Shown: positions 32,747 to 41,302 of the stretch, piece by piece
Layout of the letters: each line of letters starts with the position of its first letter
Numbering within the stretch: position 1 is the first letter of the stretch
Origin: Hymenobacter edaphi
Lineage (GTDB): Bacteria > Bacteroidota > Bacteroidia > Cytophagales > Hymenobacteraceae
Direction of reading: 5' to 3'
DNA: 64,000 nucleotides
Assembly (NCBI RefSeq): GCF_003258365.1
Contig: NZ_QHKM01000008.1
Coordinates: forward strand, 124,001 to 188,000
Program-made: the position numbers and the translations under genes
Notes under the pieces: generated by a model
The model's input: the letters and a program-made list of their open reading frames with translations, nothing else
What the model was told of the DNA's origin: nothing
The model's database searches: none

Positions 32747-33640
32747 TTACGCTTCCACTTTGTCGCCGTTCAGCACGCGCAGCATGGTGTCGCCGATTTC
32801 GGCCGGCGAATCCACCACGTGGATGCCGCACTCGCGCATGATGGCCATTTTGGCCGCGGCCGTGTCGTCGGCCCCGCCGACGATGGCACCGGCGTGGCCC
32901 ATGCGGCGGCCGGGAGGCGCCGTCTGGCCGGCGATGAAGCCCACGACGGGTTTCTTGTTGCCGGTTTCCTTGATCCAGCGGGCGGCTTCGGCTTCCATGC
33001 CGCCGCCGATTTCGCCGATCATCACGATGCCCTCGGTTTCGGGGTCGTTCATGAGCAGCTCCACGGCTTCCTTGGTGGTGGTGCCGATGATGGGGTCACC
33101 GCCGATGCCGATGGCCGTGGTCTGGCCCAGGCCGGCCTTGGTCAGCTGGTCTACGGCCTCGTAGGTCAGCGTGCCCGATTTCGACACGATGCCGATTTTG
33201 CCTTTCGAGAAGATAAAGCCAGGCATGATGCCCACTTTGCACTCACCGGCCGTCATTACGCCGGGGCAGTTCGGGCCGATCATGCGCAGGCCTTCGCGGC
33301 CTTTCAGGTACTCCTTCACCGCAATCATGTCCTTGGTCGGAATGCCTTCGGTGATGGTGACGATAACCTTGATGCCCGCGTCGGCGGCCTCCATGATGGC
33401 GTCGGCGGCAAAAGCCGGGGGCACGAAGATGATGCTGGTGTCGGCGCCGGCCTCGCGCACGGCGTCGGCCACGGTGTTGAACACGGGCCGGCCCAGGTGG
33501 GTCTGGCCGCCTTTGCCGGGCGTTACGCCGCCAACGACGTTGGTGCCGTAGTCAATCATCTGCTGGGCGTGGAACGAGCCTTCGGAGCCCGTAAAACCCT
33601 GCACAATCACTTTCGAGTCCTTATTGACCAGTACGCTCAT
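32747..33640 (-). CDS. sucD: Succinate--CoA ligase, ADP/GDP-forming, alpha subunit
   Basis: This 297-residue TCA-cycle subunit interconverts succinyl-CoA and succinate with substrate-level phosphorylation. It has the CoA-binding Rossmann N-terminus ([18 protein letters not shown]), [18 protein letters not shown], and the phosphorylated His in GHAGAIV. Length is normal. The beta subunit sucC is not adjacent, as is often the case in Bacteroidota. An exact -7 box lies 56 nt upstream. Confidence 0.97.
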   Translation of the reverse strand: MSVLVNKDSKVIVQGFTGSEGSFHAQQMIDYGTNVVGGVTPGKGGQTHLGRPVFNTVADAVREAGADTSIIFVPPAFAADAIMEAADAGIKVIVTITEGIPTKDMIAVKEYLKGREGLRMIGPNCPGVMTAGECKVGIMPGFIFSKGKIGIVSKSGTLTYEAVDQLTKAGLGQTTAIGIGGDPIIGTTTKEAVELLMNDPETEGIVMIGEIGGGMEAEAARWIKETGNKKPVVGFIAGQTAPPGRRMGHAGAIVGGADDTAAAKMAIMRECGIHVVDSPAEIGDTMLRVLNGDKVEA

Positions 33641-33696
33641 GTGGGAAGTGAGTGAAGATATTTCGGTGGGATGACCCGCCTACGGCGAGTCGGCGG

Positions 33697-33704
33697 CAAA
33701 GGTA
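33697..33704 (-). promoter_or_regulatory. -7 box for sucD
   Basis: TACCTTTG on the minus strand, an exact TAnnTTTG match, lies 56 nt upstream of the sucD ATG. Confidence 0.5.
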
Positions 33705-33911
33705 GGCTTTTCGGCGGGCGGGAAAATGGTGAGATTGTGAAATTGTGAAATAGTGAAGCGCCGGGGCATCTGACGCGGGGCGCGGACAGCCTGCGTGCGG
33801 CGGAGTAGTTGGGGCGGGGCTGGCAATTGAGGCGGCCACGTCGCGCTTCAGGCGCAGGCACAAGCTTACGCGGGTGAACAGGTTTGGGCCCGAGACGAAC
33901 GACCGTTTTCC
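33705..33911. other. Divergent sucD/cysteine-synthase spacer
   Basis: Between the two divergent promoters I see a short near-repeat (GTGAGATTGTGAAATTGTGA and the following AATAGTGAA; about 33729-33757) and otherwise GC-rich non-coding sequence. A TTTG at 33883-33886 may be the -33 element for the rightward gene, though the 25-nt spacing is long. Confidence 0.4.
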
Positions 33912-33919
33912 TACCTTTG
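33912..33919 (+). promoter_or_regulatory. -7 box for the cysteine/cystathionine synthase gene
   Basis: TACCTTTG is an exact TAnnTTTG match 21 nt upstream of the ATG at 33941. Confidence 0.5.
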
Positions 33920-33940
33920 TGGTTTCCCAATCTCCCTCCC

Positions 33941-34921
33941 ATGTACCTCAATAACATCGTCGAAGCCATCGGCAACACGCCGCTGGTGAAGCTCAATAGC
34001 ATAACCAAAGGCATTCCCGGCACCATCCTGGCCAAAGTCGAGTACTTCAACCCCGGCAACTCGGTGAAGGACCGCATGGCCATCCGCATGGTGGAGGACG
34101 CCGAAAAGGCGGGCCTGCTCAAGCCCGGCGGCACCATCATCGAGGGCACCAGCGGCAACACCGGCATGGGCCTCGCGCTGGCCGCCATTGCCAAGGGCTA
34201 CCAGTGCATCTTCGTGATGTCGGACAAGCAGAGCAAGGAAAAGCAGGACATCCTCAAAGCCGTGGGCGCCCAGGTGGTCGTCTGCCCCGTCGACGTGGCT
34301 CCGGACGACCCCCGCTCGTACTACTCGGTGGCGCGGCGCCTGAACCAGGAAACGCCCAACTCCTTTTACCCCAATCAGTACGACAACCTCTCGAACGCGG
34401 CCGCGCACTACGAAACCACCGGCCCCGAGCTGTGGCAGCAGACCGAGGGCCGCATCACGCACTGGGCGGCGGGTGTGGGCACGGGCGGCACCATCTGCGG
34501 CGTGAGCAAGTACCTGAAGGAGCAGAACCCCAACGTTTACACCCTGGGCCTCGATACGTACGGCTCGGTCTTCAAGAAATATAAGGAAACCGGTATTTTC
34601 GACGTCAACGAAATCTATCCTTATAAGACCGAAGGCATCGGCGAAGACATTCTGCCCAAGAACGTGGATTTCGACCTCATCGACCAGTTCATCAAAGTAG
34701 GCGATAAGGAAGCAGCCCTGATGACGCGCCGCCTGGCCAAGGAAGAGGGCCTGTTCGTGGGCTGGTCGTGCGGCTCGGCCGTGCACGGCGCCCTGGAATA
34801 CGCCAAGGAAAACCTGAAAGCCGACGACACGATGGTTATCCTGCTGCCCGACCACGGCACGCGCTACCTGGGCAAAGTCTACAACGACGAGTGGATGCGC
34901 GCCCAAGGGTGGTTGGACTAA
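33941..34921 (+). CDS. PLP-dependent cysteine synthase/cystathionine beta-synthase family enzyme
   Basis: This 326-residue fold-type II PLP enzyme has the Schiff-base lysine in NPGNSVKDRMA, the phosphate/substrate loop EGTSGNTGMGLA, the glycine-rich GVGTGGTICG loop and the SCGSAVHGAL segment near the C-terminus. It lacks the C-terminal CBS domain pair. Residues such as PYKTEGIGEDILP resemble cystathionine beta-synthase more than CysK. Together with the trans-sulfuration enzyme at 3231 it could form a homocysteine-to-cysteine route; the exact substrate is unresolved. ATG 33941 follows an exact promoter box. Confidence 0.92.
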   Translation: MYLNNIVEAIGNTPLVKLNSITKGIPGTILAKVEYFNPGNSVKDRMAIRMVEDAEKAGLLKPGGTIIEGTSGNTGMGLALAAIAKGYQCIFVMSDKQSKEKQDILKAVGAQVVVCPVDVAPDDPRSYYSVARRLNQETPNSFYPNQYDNLSNAAAHYETTGPELWQQTEGRITHWAAGVGTGGTICGVSKYLKEQNPNVYTLGLDTYGSVFKKYKETGIFDVNEIYPYKTEGIGEDILPKNVDFDLIDQFIKVGDKEAALMTRRLAKEEGLFVGWSCGSAVHGALEYAKENLKADDTMVILLPDHGTRYLGKVYNDEWMRAQGWLD

Positions 34922-34990
34922 ATTTAGTAACTTAGTAGTCCCGACTGCACGCGTGGCCGGAATTCCTGTTCACTTAACCAGGCCAATTTC

Positions 34991-35407
34991 ATGTCTCGCA
35001 AGCTGAACCAAGTCGTCCTGATTGACGACAACGAAACCACGAGTTTCCTGAACAACCGGCTGTTGCAGCGGCTGGACCTGGCCGAGCACATCCTCTCGTT
35101 CACCAACGCCGAGCAGGCTTTTTACCAGCTCTGGAGCCCGCAGGCCATTGCCGAAGCGCAGGTGCCCGAGTTGGTGTTCGTCGACCTGAAGATGCCCGGC
35201 ATGGACGGCTTCGAGTTTCTGAACCAGTACAGCCGCCTCTCGCCGGAGGTGCGCGAAAAGACCGTCATGGCCGTGCTCACCACCTCCATGCACTCGGCCG
35301 ACACCTCGCGCGTGGCCCAGTACGAAGGCGTGGAGTACCTGGCCAAGCCGCTCACCGAGGAAAAGATGCAGAAGCTGTTCGACAAGCGCTTCTCGATGGC
35401 CAACTAA
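34991..35407 (+). CDS. Single-domain response regulator
   Basis: The 138-residue receiver domain alone has the acidic pair DDN near the N-terminus (VVLIDDNETT), the phosphoacceptor Asp in LVFVDLKMPGMDGFEF, Thr/Ser in VLTTSMH, and Lys in YLAKPLTEEK. There is no output domain. It resembles the receiver at 55197 (both have DD(D/N)xTTxFLN and xxMPGMDGxxFL), which is paired with a histidine kinase; no kinase is adjacent here. A strong terminator follows. Confidence 0.93.
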   Translation: MSRKLNQVVLIDDNETTSFLNNRLLQRLDLAEHILSFTNAEQAFYQLWSPQAIAEAQVPELVFVDLKMPGMDGFEFLNQYSRLSPEVREKTVMAVLTTSMHSADTSRVAQYEGVEYLAKPLTEEKMQKLFDKRFSMAN

Positions 35408-35420
35408 GCCACGACTACTA

Positions 35421-35468
35421 CCAACAAAAAAGGGCCGCCCGGCAAACCGGGCGGCCCTTTTTTGTTGG
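35421..35468. terminator. Strong bidirectional-type terminator after the response regulator
   Basis: AACAAAAAAGGGCCGCCCGG pairs with its exact complement ending TTTTTTGTT, with an A/T flank on each side of a GC stem (35424-35465). Confidence 0.9.
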
Positions 35469-35537
35469 GTTCACTCAGGGCCCGTGGACAGTAATCGAAA
35501 AAGCTATTTTGAGGCTTTCTAGGTCGACAAGCTTAGC

Positions 35538-35613
35538 ATGACGTTCTTTCTGCTTGTTGTCCACACAGCCTAGAACGTCATGTCGAGCGCAGCCGAGACA
35601 TGACGTTCTAATT
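35538..35613. repeat. Dispersed palindromic repeat (GTCATnCCGAGCG family)
   Basis: GCATGACGTTCT, TAGAACGTCATGTCGAGCGC and AGCCGAGACATGACGTTCTA form nested inverted repeats. The core AACGTCAT-xCGAGCGxAGxCGAG is shared with 44865-44994 and 47458-47580. No ORF. Confidence 0.65.
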
Positions 35614-35635
35614 GGCTCGACTGCCAAACCGGCAC

Positions 35636-37300
35636 TTACGCCAGCACCGATACAAACTCAAACTTCTCGCCGTCGAACAAGCCTTTGTCGCTGAGCTTGA
35701 GGGCCGGAATAACCAGCAGGGCCATAAACGACAAGGTCATGAACGGGGCGCCCAAGGGGCTGCCGAGCTGCTTGGCCAGCTGGTCGACGGCGGTGTAGGC
35801 CTCGGCCACGGCGTAGCCCTCCGCGTCCGACATCAGGCCCGCCACCGGCAGCGGCAGCAGCAGCGCTTCCCCGTCGTCGCCCACGGCGGCCAGCCCGCCC
35901 TTGGCTTCGATGACGAGGTTGACGGCACGGGCCAGGGCCTCGTCGGAGCAGCCCACGGCGGTGATGTTGTGCGAGTCGTGGCCCACGCTGCTGGCCAGGG
36001 CCCCGCGCTTCAGCCCGAAACCGCGGATAAAGCCCACGGCGGGTGCGACGCCGGCTTCGTAGCGGTTCACCACGGTCAGCTTCAGCACGTCATTGGCCAC
36101 GTCGGGCACCAGCTGGCCGTGCTGCACGGGCACCGCGGCCGGGTCGGCGGCGGTGATGAGCTGGCCGTCGTAGCAGCGGATGGCGCGCACCATGGCGGCC
36201 GTAGCGGCGGCGTCGGGGGCGGGCAGGGCAAAGTCCTGGGGCTGCACCGGGCGGGCGTGGAAGTTGTTGGGCGCCTGGTGCGCGGCGGTGGGCAGCCGGG
36301 TGCGGCCGTGTTCGGCCACCAGCGCGCCGCGCAGGTAGGTTTGCTGCACCCGGAAGTCCTGCAGGTTGTCGACCACGATAAAATCGGCCGCGTCGCCGGG
36401 GCGCAGTTGGCCCACGGCCAGGCGGTAGTGGGCCACCGGGTTCAGGCAGGCCGCTTGCAGCACCTTCCACACGTCGATGCCCCGCGCCACGGCCCGCCGC
36501 ACCAAGGCGTCGATGTGCCCCAGCACGAGCGAATCGGGGTGCTTGTCGTCGGAGCAGAACATGATCCGGGCCGCATGATCGGGCAGCAAGTCCACCAAAG
36601 CCTCGAAGTTGCGGGCGGCCGAGCCCTCGCGGATGAGAATGTGCATACCGGCGGCCAGCTTGTCGAGGGCCTCGTCGGCGGTGAAGCACTCGTGGTCGGT
36701 GCTCAGGCCGGCGGCGGCGTAGCGGCGGGCGTCGTCGCCGCGCAGGCCGGGGGCGTGGCCGTCGGCGGGGCGGTTGTACTGCCGGGCCAGCGCGATTTTG
36801 CGCAGCACGTCCGCGTCGCCGTCCAGCACGCCGGGCCAGTTCATCATTTCGGCCAGGTAGCCGATTTCGGGGCGCTGAAACAGCTGCTCGATGTCGTCGG
36901 CGGTGATGGTGGCGCCGGCGGTTTCGAAAATGGTGGCCGGCACGCACGACGGGGCCCCGAAGCAGAAGTGAAACGGCGACTGGCGGGCGTTGTCGAGCAT
37001 AAATTCCACGCCGGCCACGCCGAGCACGTTGCCGATTTCGTGCGGGTCCGACACCGTGGCCACGGTGCCGTGCACCACCGCCAGGCGGGCAAACTCGGCC
37101 GGCACCAGCAGGGAGCTTTCCACGTGCACGTGGGCATCGACGAAGCCCGGCAGGGCGTAGGGCAGGGCCGGGTCGGCCGCCGCGCCGCCCTCGTACTCAA
37201 TGGCGGCTATGCGGCCGGCGGCCACGCGGATGGTGGCGGGGCGCACCGTTTGGGCGGGAATGTCGACGACGTTGGCGCGCAGAGAAAAATCAGCGGACAT
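35636..37300 (-). CDS. ade: Adenine deaminase
   Basis: This 554-residue amidohydrolase converts adenine to hypoxanthine and ammonia in purine salvage. Metal-binding DAHVHVESS (about residue 55) and TVATVSDPHEIGNV are followed by MNWPGVL, DGHAPGLRG, STDHECF, FCSDDKHPD, and the C-terminal SVGHDSHNITAVGCSD, all family motifs. Length is typical for the Ade family. ATG 37300 (MSADFSLRANVVD) gives the standard N-terminus. It is divergent from the small lipoprotein at 37390. Confidence 0.95.
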   Translation of the reverse strand: MSADFSLRANVVDIPAQTVRPATIRVAAGRIAAIEYEGGAAADPALPYALPGFVDAHVHVESSLLVPAEFARLAVVHGTVATVSDPHEIGNVLGVAGVEFMLDNARQSPFHFCFGAPSCVPATIFETAGATITADDIEQLFQRPEIGYLAEMMNWPGVLDGDADVLRKIALARQYNRPADGHAPGLRGDDARRYAAAGLSTDHECFTADEALDKLAAGMHILIREGSAARNFEALVDLLPDHAARIMFCSDDKHPDSLVLGHIDALVRRAVARGIDVWKVLQAACLNPVAHYRLAVGQLRPGDAADFIVVDNLQDFRVQQTYLRGALVAEHGRTRLPTAAHQAPNNFHARPVQPQDFALPAPDAAATAAMVRAIRCYDGQLITAADPAAVPVQHGQLVPDVANDVLKLTVVNRYEAGVAPAVGFIRGFGLKRGALASSVGHDSHNITAVGCSDEALARAVNLVIEAKGGLAAVGDDGEALLLPLPVAGLMSDAEGYAVAEAYTAVDQLAKQLGSPLGAPFMTLSFMALLVIPALKLSDKGLFDGEKFEFVSVLA

Positions 37301-37362
37301 AAAGCGGGAAGAGGAAGCTAAAAGCGGGGGCGGCGGCGTTAGAGCAGCCGGGCAAAGAAGGT

Positions 37363-37370
37363 TATCTTTG
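37363..37370 (+). promoter_or_regulatory. -7 box for the small lipoprotein gene
   Basis: TATCTTTG, an exact TAnnTTTG match, lies 19 nt upstream of the GTG at 37390. Confidence 0.5.
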
Positions 37371-37389
37371 GCTGAAAATCCAGTTATCG

Positions 37390-37551
37390 GTGAAAAAGAC
37401 GCTGACCCTGCTGCTCACGGTGCTCACGCTGGCCGCCTCGGTGCCCAGCCTTACCAGTTGCGCCCGGCGCACGCCCCAGCAGAAAAAAACCGCCTCCTTC
37501 AAGCGCAAAGCCCGCGGCGGCCACGTGCCCTGTCCCTGCGACAGTCACTAG
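37390..37551 (+). CDS. Tiny lipoprotein, 53 residues
   Basis: A GTG-started frame encodes a lipoprotein signal of about 22 residues (KKTLTLLLTVLTLAASVPS, then lipobox L-T-S-C, Cys24). A short basic mature part of about 30 residues follows, ending in HVPCPCDSH with a Cys-Pro-Cys motif. An exact -7 promoter box is just upstream, and the next gene begins 28 nt downstream. The codon pattern is GC-rich at third positions, as in the neighbours. Function is unknown; the CxC tail might bind metal. Confidence 0.62.
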   Translation: MKKTLTLLLTVLTLAASVPSLTSCARRTPQQKKTASFKRKARGGHVPCPCDSH

Positions 37552-37579
37552 GTTGCTTGCTTATTTTCGACGTGATTTA

Positions 37580-38269
37580 ATGGCTATGCTTTACCGTTTG
37601 ATAACCGGTCGGGGGCTGCGCGGCGGCTGCGTACTGGCTTTGCTTGCCGGCCTGCCGGCCGCTGCTCTGGCGCAAAACGTTGGCGGGGCCGTGGTGGGGC
37701 TGCTGCGGGCCACTTCGGACAAAGAAGGGTGGGGCACCGCCAACGATTTTTATTTCCGGCGGGGCAAAGGGCGCTACCAACTCGCCGGCGCCGAATGGCA
37801 GACCGACCGCGTGGCCGTCAACAACGTGCAAATAGCCGTTGGGGGTGGGCGGGAGCCGCAGACGTACTACCTGAACGATGTGCGGCAGGTCGTCATCGGG
37901 GCCGACTCCTTCGTAACGGTGTTCGACGTGCGGCGCTGGAGCCAGCCGCAAGCCGCCCCGACGCTGGTGCTGGGCAAGCGGGCGTGGCGCCGACCCCAGG
38001 TCGAACTGTTCACGGTGAACACCTTTGCCGGTGAAATACCCCTGCTGCGCTTCCCCGATCAGACCGCCGTGGCCTTGCCGCTCAAGCAAAAAGATTATCA
38101 GCAAGCCATGTTGGCCCTCGTTGGCGACTACTCCGCGTTGGCCACGCAGCTACGCACCGGGCAGCTGGATGCTTCTCATACGGCCCAAATTCTGGAAACG
38201 TACCTGCGCTGGAAGCCCGCTGGCTTCAACCCCACGACCTTGCTGGCGGCCTGGCCAGCGGTAAAATAG
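37580..38269 (+). CDS. Secreted protein, tandem family member A
   Basis: The 229-residue protein has a signal peptide (cleavage near ALAQ, about 32). Shared family landmarks are a Gly/Lys strand (FRRGKGRYQLAGAEWQ), YYLNDVRQVVIGADSFVTV, RPQVELFTVN, LLRFPDQTAVALPLKQKDYQQAMLALVGD, and the C-terminal HTAQILETYLRWKPAGFNPTT. Members B, C and D follow. Function is unknown; periplasmic or surface location is expected. ATG 37580 was chosen over a TTG at 37553 because it starts the signal peptide. Confidence 0.82.
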   Translation: MAMLYRLITGRGLRGGCVLALLAGLPAAALAQNVGGAVVGLLRATSDKEGWGTANDFYFRRGKGRYQLAGAEWQTDRVAVNNVQIAVGGGREPQTYYLNDVRQVVIGADSFVTVFDVRRWSQPQAAPTLVLGKRAWRRPQVELFTVNTFAGEIPLLRFPDQTAVALPLKQKDYQQAMLALVGDYSALATQLRTGQLDASHTAQILETYLRWKPAGFNPTTLLAAWPAVK

Positions 38270-38353
38270 CCCGTTACCGGTGCTTTGCCGGGTGCTGCCT
38301 GTCAATGCCGGTCGGACCCTTTTTTTAGCTGATTTTCTTCATTCCTTTTCTAC

Positions 38354-39013
38354 ATGCGTCAACTACTACGCCCGGTTTGTTCGGTGCTGTTATTCTTGGG
38401 GCTGAGCACCGCCAGCCACGCCCAGGTGGGCCTGATCATCGCCGCCGCCCGCCTCGGCGTGGCCGCCGCCACCCTGGCCAACGCCGATATGCAGTACACC
38501 TGCAAAGGCCCCGGCAGCTACCAGCTAAATAGTGCCGACTGGCAGCCGGCCCCCATCGTGCTGACCAACGGCAATCTGACCGCCGGCAAAGGCAAGGAGG
38601 CCAAGCAGTTCGGGCTCGATGAAGTCCGGCAGGTAGTGGTGCGCACCGATACGTTCGTGGTGGTGCGCAACGTGAAGTTTCCGGGCGCCAACGCCATTTC
38701 GGCCGCGCCCGCGCTGGGCCGGCGCACCTGGCGCCACGCGCAGGTGGAGCTGTTCAACTACTACGCCGCCGCCGGGGCGCTGCCCATGCTCCGCTTCCCC
38801 GACGGCAAGGTGCTGGTGCTGCCCCTGAAGCCCAAGGACTTCCGCGCCGCCATGCTCAAGCTCGTCGGCGACCAGCCCCGGCTGGCCGAGCAACTGCGCG
38901 GCAACGAGCTGGAGCCTGAGCACACCCGTCTGATCCTCGACGCCTACCTGCGCTGGAAGCCCACCGGCTTCGATACCACGGCCAGCTTCGCCAACGACCA
39001 ACCCGGCAACTAA
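38354..39013 (+). CDS. Secreted protein, tandem family member B
   Basis: The 219-residue protein has a signal peptide (cleavage near SHAQ, about 23). It shares with member A the sequence order GPGSYQLNSADWQ, FGLDEVRQVVVRTDTFVVV, WRHAQVELFNYY, LRFPDGKVLVLPLKPKDFRAAMLKLVGD and HTRLILDAYLRWKPTGFDTT. A TANADMQYTCKG segment after the signal is similar to member D. It is separated from C by only 9 nt, so the two are likely co-transcribed. Confidence 0.83.
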   Translation: MRQLLRPVCSVLLFLGLSTASHAQVGLIIAAARLGVAAATLANADMQYTCKGPGSYQLNSADWQPAPIVLTNGNLTAGKGKEAKQFGLDEVRQVVVRTDTFVVVRNVKFPGANAISAAPALGRRTWRHAQVELFNYYAAAGALPMLRFPDGKVLVLPLKPKDFRAAMLKLVGDQPRLAEQLRGNELEPEHTRLILDAYLRWKPTGFDTTASFANDQPGN

Positions 39014-39022
39014 CCGTCTATC

Positions 39023-39640
39023 ATGCATTTGCTACTGCGAAGCCTGCTGACCGCCGCGGCGGCCGGGCTGCTGAGCCTGCCCGCCCTGGCGCAGGCCCCC
39101 ATGGCCATGCCCGGCGACGTGCCCCGGATCAAAATTATCCGCAACCACCGGCCCGGCCACTTCCAGCTGGCCGACGGCCGCTGGCAGGCCGGCGAGCTGT
39201 ACTACGACGGCGGCGAGTGGGTGAGCGTGCGCCAGCCCGGCGTCGACGGCCGGCGCGAGTACCTGCCCCAGGACCTGCGGCGCTTCGTCATCAAAGCCGA
39301 CACTTTCGGCGTGGTGGACGGCTACGGCCCGGCCGACCGGCAGGGCAGCACCGGCGTCTTCGGCCAGGAGCTGTACCGCACGCCCTTCCACACCCTGTTC
39401 AGCTACCGCGAATCCGAGGGCAGCATGGCCGTGACCCTGGTGCAGCCGGTGGGCGGCGCGGCCGTGAGCGTTCCGCAGGGCCGCAAGTCCTTCACCACGG
39501 TTATGCTGCGCGTGTTCGGCGACTGTCCGGCCCTGGCCGAGGACATTCGGCGCGGCAAGCTTGGGCCCCAGCACCTGAAGCGCATCATGGCCACGTACGC
39601 GCAGTGGCGCCGGACCGGCGGGGCGGCTGATAAATCGTAA
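39023..39640 (+). CDS. Secreted protein, tandem family member C (divergent)
   Basis: The 205-residue protein has a signal peptide (cleavage near ALAQ, about 24). The order of strands parallels A and B: GHFQLADGRWQAGELYY, REYLPQDLRRFVIKADTFGVVDG, a QELYRTPFHTLFSY stretch in place of QVELF, AVSVPQGRKSFTTVMLRVFGD, and QHLKRIMATYAQWRRTGG in place of LRWKPTGF. Key family positions are partly lost, so it has diverged further than B and D. Confidence 0.8.
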   Translation: MHLLLRSLLTAAAAGLLSLPALAQAPMAMPGDVPRIKIIRNHRPGHFQLADGRWQAGELYYDGGEWVSVRQPGVDGRREYLPQDLRRFVIKADTFGVVDGYGPADRQGSTGVFGQELYRTPFHTLFSYRESEGSMAVTLVQPVGGAAVSVPQGRKSFTTVMLRVFGDCPALAEDIRRGKLGPQHLKRIMATYAQWRRTGGAADKS

Positions 39641-40022
39641 CGGGCTTTCGGGCAGGGTCTTGCTCTCGGGGCAGCGCCGACTTCGCGCGAATGCGCCGAT
39701 GCGTACGTGGCGCTTTCCCGCCCGGCTACCCGGGTGCGTAGGCCGGCGCAGCGAGTAAATGGCTGAAATCCAGTTGACTTGGTGCTTCTGGAGTCAGAAG
39801 GGATAAGTTTGCTCCGCTGACCTACGACACAGATGGTGGAGCGGTAGCTGTGCCGAAAGCCCGCCGGCCTCGCCGCCGCAGCCCGCTTCGCCCACGACCA
39901 GCCCGGCCACTGCACACCGGGCGCTAAGTCAGGCTTTTTCTGAGGCAGAGCCGGCCGGGGGCTGCGGCGCCGTCGGCTGTTCTCCCGTTGTCACTGATTT
40001 TTTTTCCTTCATACCGTTTTTT
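39641..40022. other. Spacer between members C and D, with a remnant
   Basis: The 382-nt spacer is GC-rich and non-coding except for a short stretch near 39853-39912 that matches the 3' end of member B in degenerate form. The last 60 nt (TTTTTTTTCC near 40005) are T-rich, like the leader of member B (TTTTTTTAGC near 38320), and may carry the promoter of D. Confidence 0.5.
39853..39912 (+). pseudogene. Remnant of a fifth tandem family copy (3' end)
   Basis: GAAAGCCCGCCGGCCTCGCC, then CGCTTCGCCCACGACCAGCC and CGGCCAC, matches the end of member B (GAAGCCCACCGGCTTCGATA; AGCTTCGCCAACGACCAACC; CGGCAAC). The conserved element codes for the C-terminal KPTGFDTTASFANDQPGN region of member B. The frame is broken and no upstream coding part was recognised, so it is probably a decayed duplicate. 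Confidence 0.6.
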
Positions 40023-40700
40023 ATGTCGTTGCTTTCTCGGCGCCCGGTGTTGCTGGTGGTGCTGTGCCTGTCCGCCAGCTATGCACGGGCGCAGGCCGGA
40101 TTAATCGTGGCCGCCGTCCGGGCCGCTACCAATGTGGTTTCGATTGCCACGGCCGACCGCCAGTTTGCCCGCAAAGGCAAGGGCACGTACCAGCTCAGCG
40201 CCAACGGCCAGTGGCAGACGGCGCCGCTGCTGCTCACCGGCGAAGGGCTGCGCGCCGGCTCGGGCAAAACCGAGCAGACCTACCCGCTGGGGGAGGTTCG
40301 GCAGGTCGCGTTCGGCCGCGACACCTTTGCCGTGGTGCAGGCCGTGCAGTTTCCGCCGCCGGCCGATGCCAAAGCCGCCGCGCTGGCGCCGCCCGATGCT
40401 ATTGTGGGGTACCGGGTCTGGCGCCACCCGCAGGTGGAGCTGCTGGAGTTCAGCAGCACGGCGGGGCCGGTCACGGTGCTGCGCTTTCCCAATCAGGTGG
40501 CGCTGGCCCTGCCCACGGAGCGCACGGCCTTTCAGCAAACCATGCTGACGGTCATCGGCGACCATCCCAAACTGGGGCCACAATTGCGCAACGGGCAATA
40601 CGACCCGATTCACACCCGGGCGCTGCTGGAGTACTACCTGCGCGACAATCCTGCCGGTTTTGCGTTAATTACCAATTCAGGCGCCGCGCCCGCTCACTAA
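40023..40700 (+). CDS. Secreted protein, tandem family member D
   Basis: The 225-residue protein has a signal peptide (cleavage near ARAQ, about 25). It shares GLIVAAVRAATNVVSIATAD with member B's post-signal segment, then GKGTYQLSANGQWQ, YPLGEVRQVAFGRDTFAVV, WRHPQVELLEFS, LRFPNQVALALPTERTAFQQTMLTVIGD and HTRALLEYYLRDNPAGF. It is closest to member B. Function is unknown; it is not a lipoprotein. Confidence 0.83.
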   Translation: MSLLSRRPVLLVVLCLSASYARAQAGLIVAAVRAATNVVSIATADRQFARKGKGTYQLSANGQWQTAPLLLTGEGLRAGSGKTEQTYPLGEVRQVAFGRDTFAVVQAVQFPPPADAKAAALAPPDAIVGYRVWRHPQVELLEFSSTAGPVTVLRFPNQVALALPTERTAFQQTMLTVIGDHPKLGPQLRNGQYDPIHTRALLEYYLRDNPAGFALITNSGAAPAH

Positions 40701-40722
40701 CGCTGCCTTTTTCGACTTTCCC

Positions 40723-41115
40723 ATGCCCGACGAAAATCCCTTAGCCCACCTGCACCAAGCCGCCGAAGCCGTGCGGCAGCAACTTCCCGCCGATGACTTC
40801 AACGAAGCCGGCGTGCAGCGCCTGACGGCCTTTATCGAGGAGCAGCGCCCCCTGCTCACCCGCGACAACGTGCAGGGCGTGGTGCTGGCCCTCGGCGCTT
40901 TTCTGGGGGAGTGCCTGGTGCGAAGCTACCAGGGCGAGTGGGCCTCCGGGCCCGACGGCACCACCGGCGTCGGCTTTCAGGGCACGCGCTTCTACAACCC
41001 CTTCTACCGCGTGATGCTGCAGTTCGACAACGGCCTCAAGGATTCCGTCGCCGAGTTCTACGCTTCCATCCCGCAGCGGCTGGCCGAACCGCTGCCCAAG
41101 CGCGGCTGGATCTGA
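40723..41115 (+). CDS. Small soluble protein, paralogue pair member 1
   Basis: The 130-residue protein is related to the next gene. Both have HxAAEAVRQQL near the start, FIE-Q-R, ALG-FLGEC--RS--G-W (here LGAFLGECLVRSYQGEW), a Gly-rich strand, and (S/H)GL--SV--FY-S-P-RLA near the end. No signal peptide or catalytic motif is visible, and I do not recognise the family. It follows the tandem secreted family after 22 nt and precedes a hairpin terminator. Confidence 0.78.
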   Translation: MPDENPLAHLHQAAEAVRQQLPADDFNEAGVQRLTAFIEEQRPLLTRDNVQGVVLALGAFLGECLVRSYQGEWASGPDGTTGVGFQGTRFYNPFYRVMLQFDNGLKDSVAEFYASIPQRLAEPLPKRGWI

Positions 41116-41172
41116 AGAAACTGCGCAAGATTGAAATTGCACTTTCTTAAAAATATCTTATTTGATTCTCAT

Positions 41173-41198
41173 AAAAAGCCTCGCAAGAGGTTTTTTTA
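41173..41198 (+). terminator. Terminator after small paralogue 1
   Basis: AAAGCCTC and GAGGTTTTTTT flank a 4-nt loop, and the stem runs into a T-tract. Confidence 0.75.
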
Positions 41199-41302
41199 TT
41201 GCCTGTTCTGATGCATTCGGTCGAAAATTTTGTAACTACGTTATCAGCCCGCTGCGGGTTGATGATTCTTTCGTTCCTTCAATTTCTCCACCACCTACTG
41301 CC

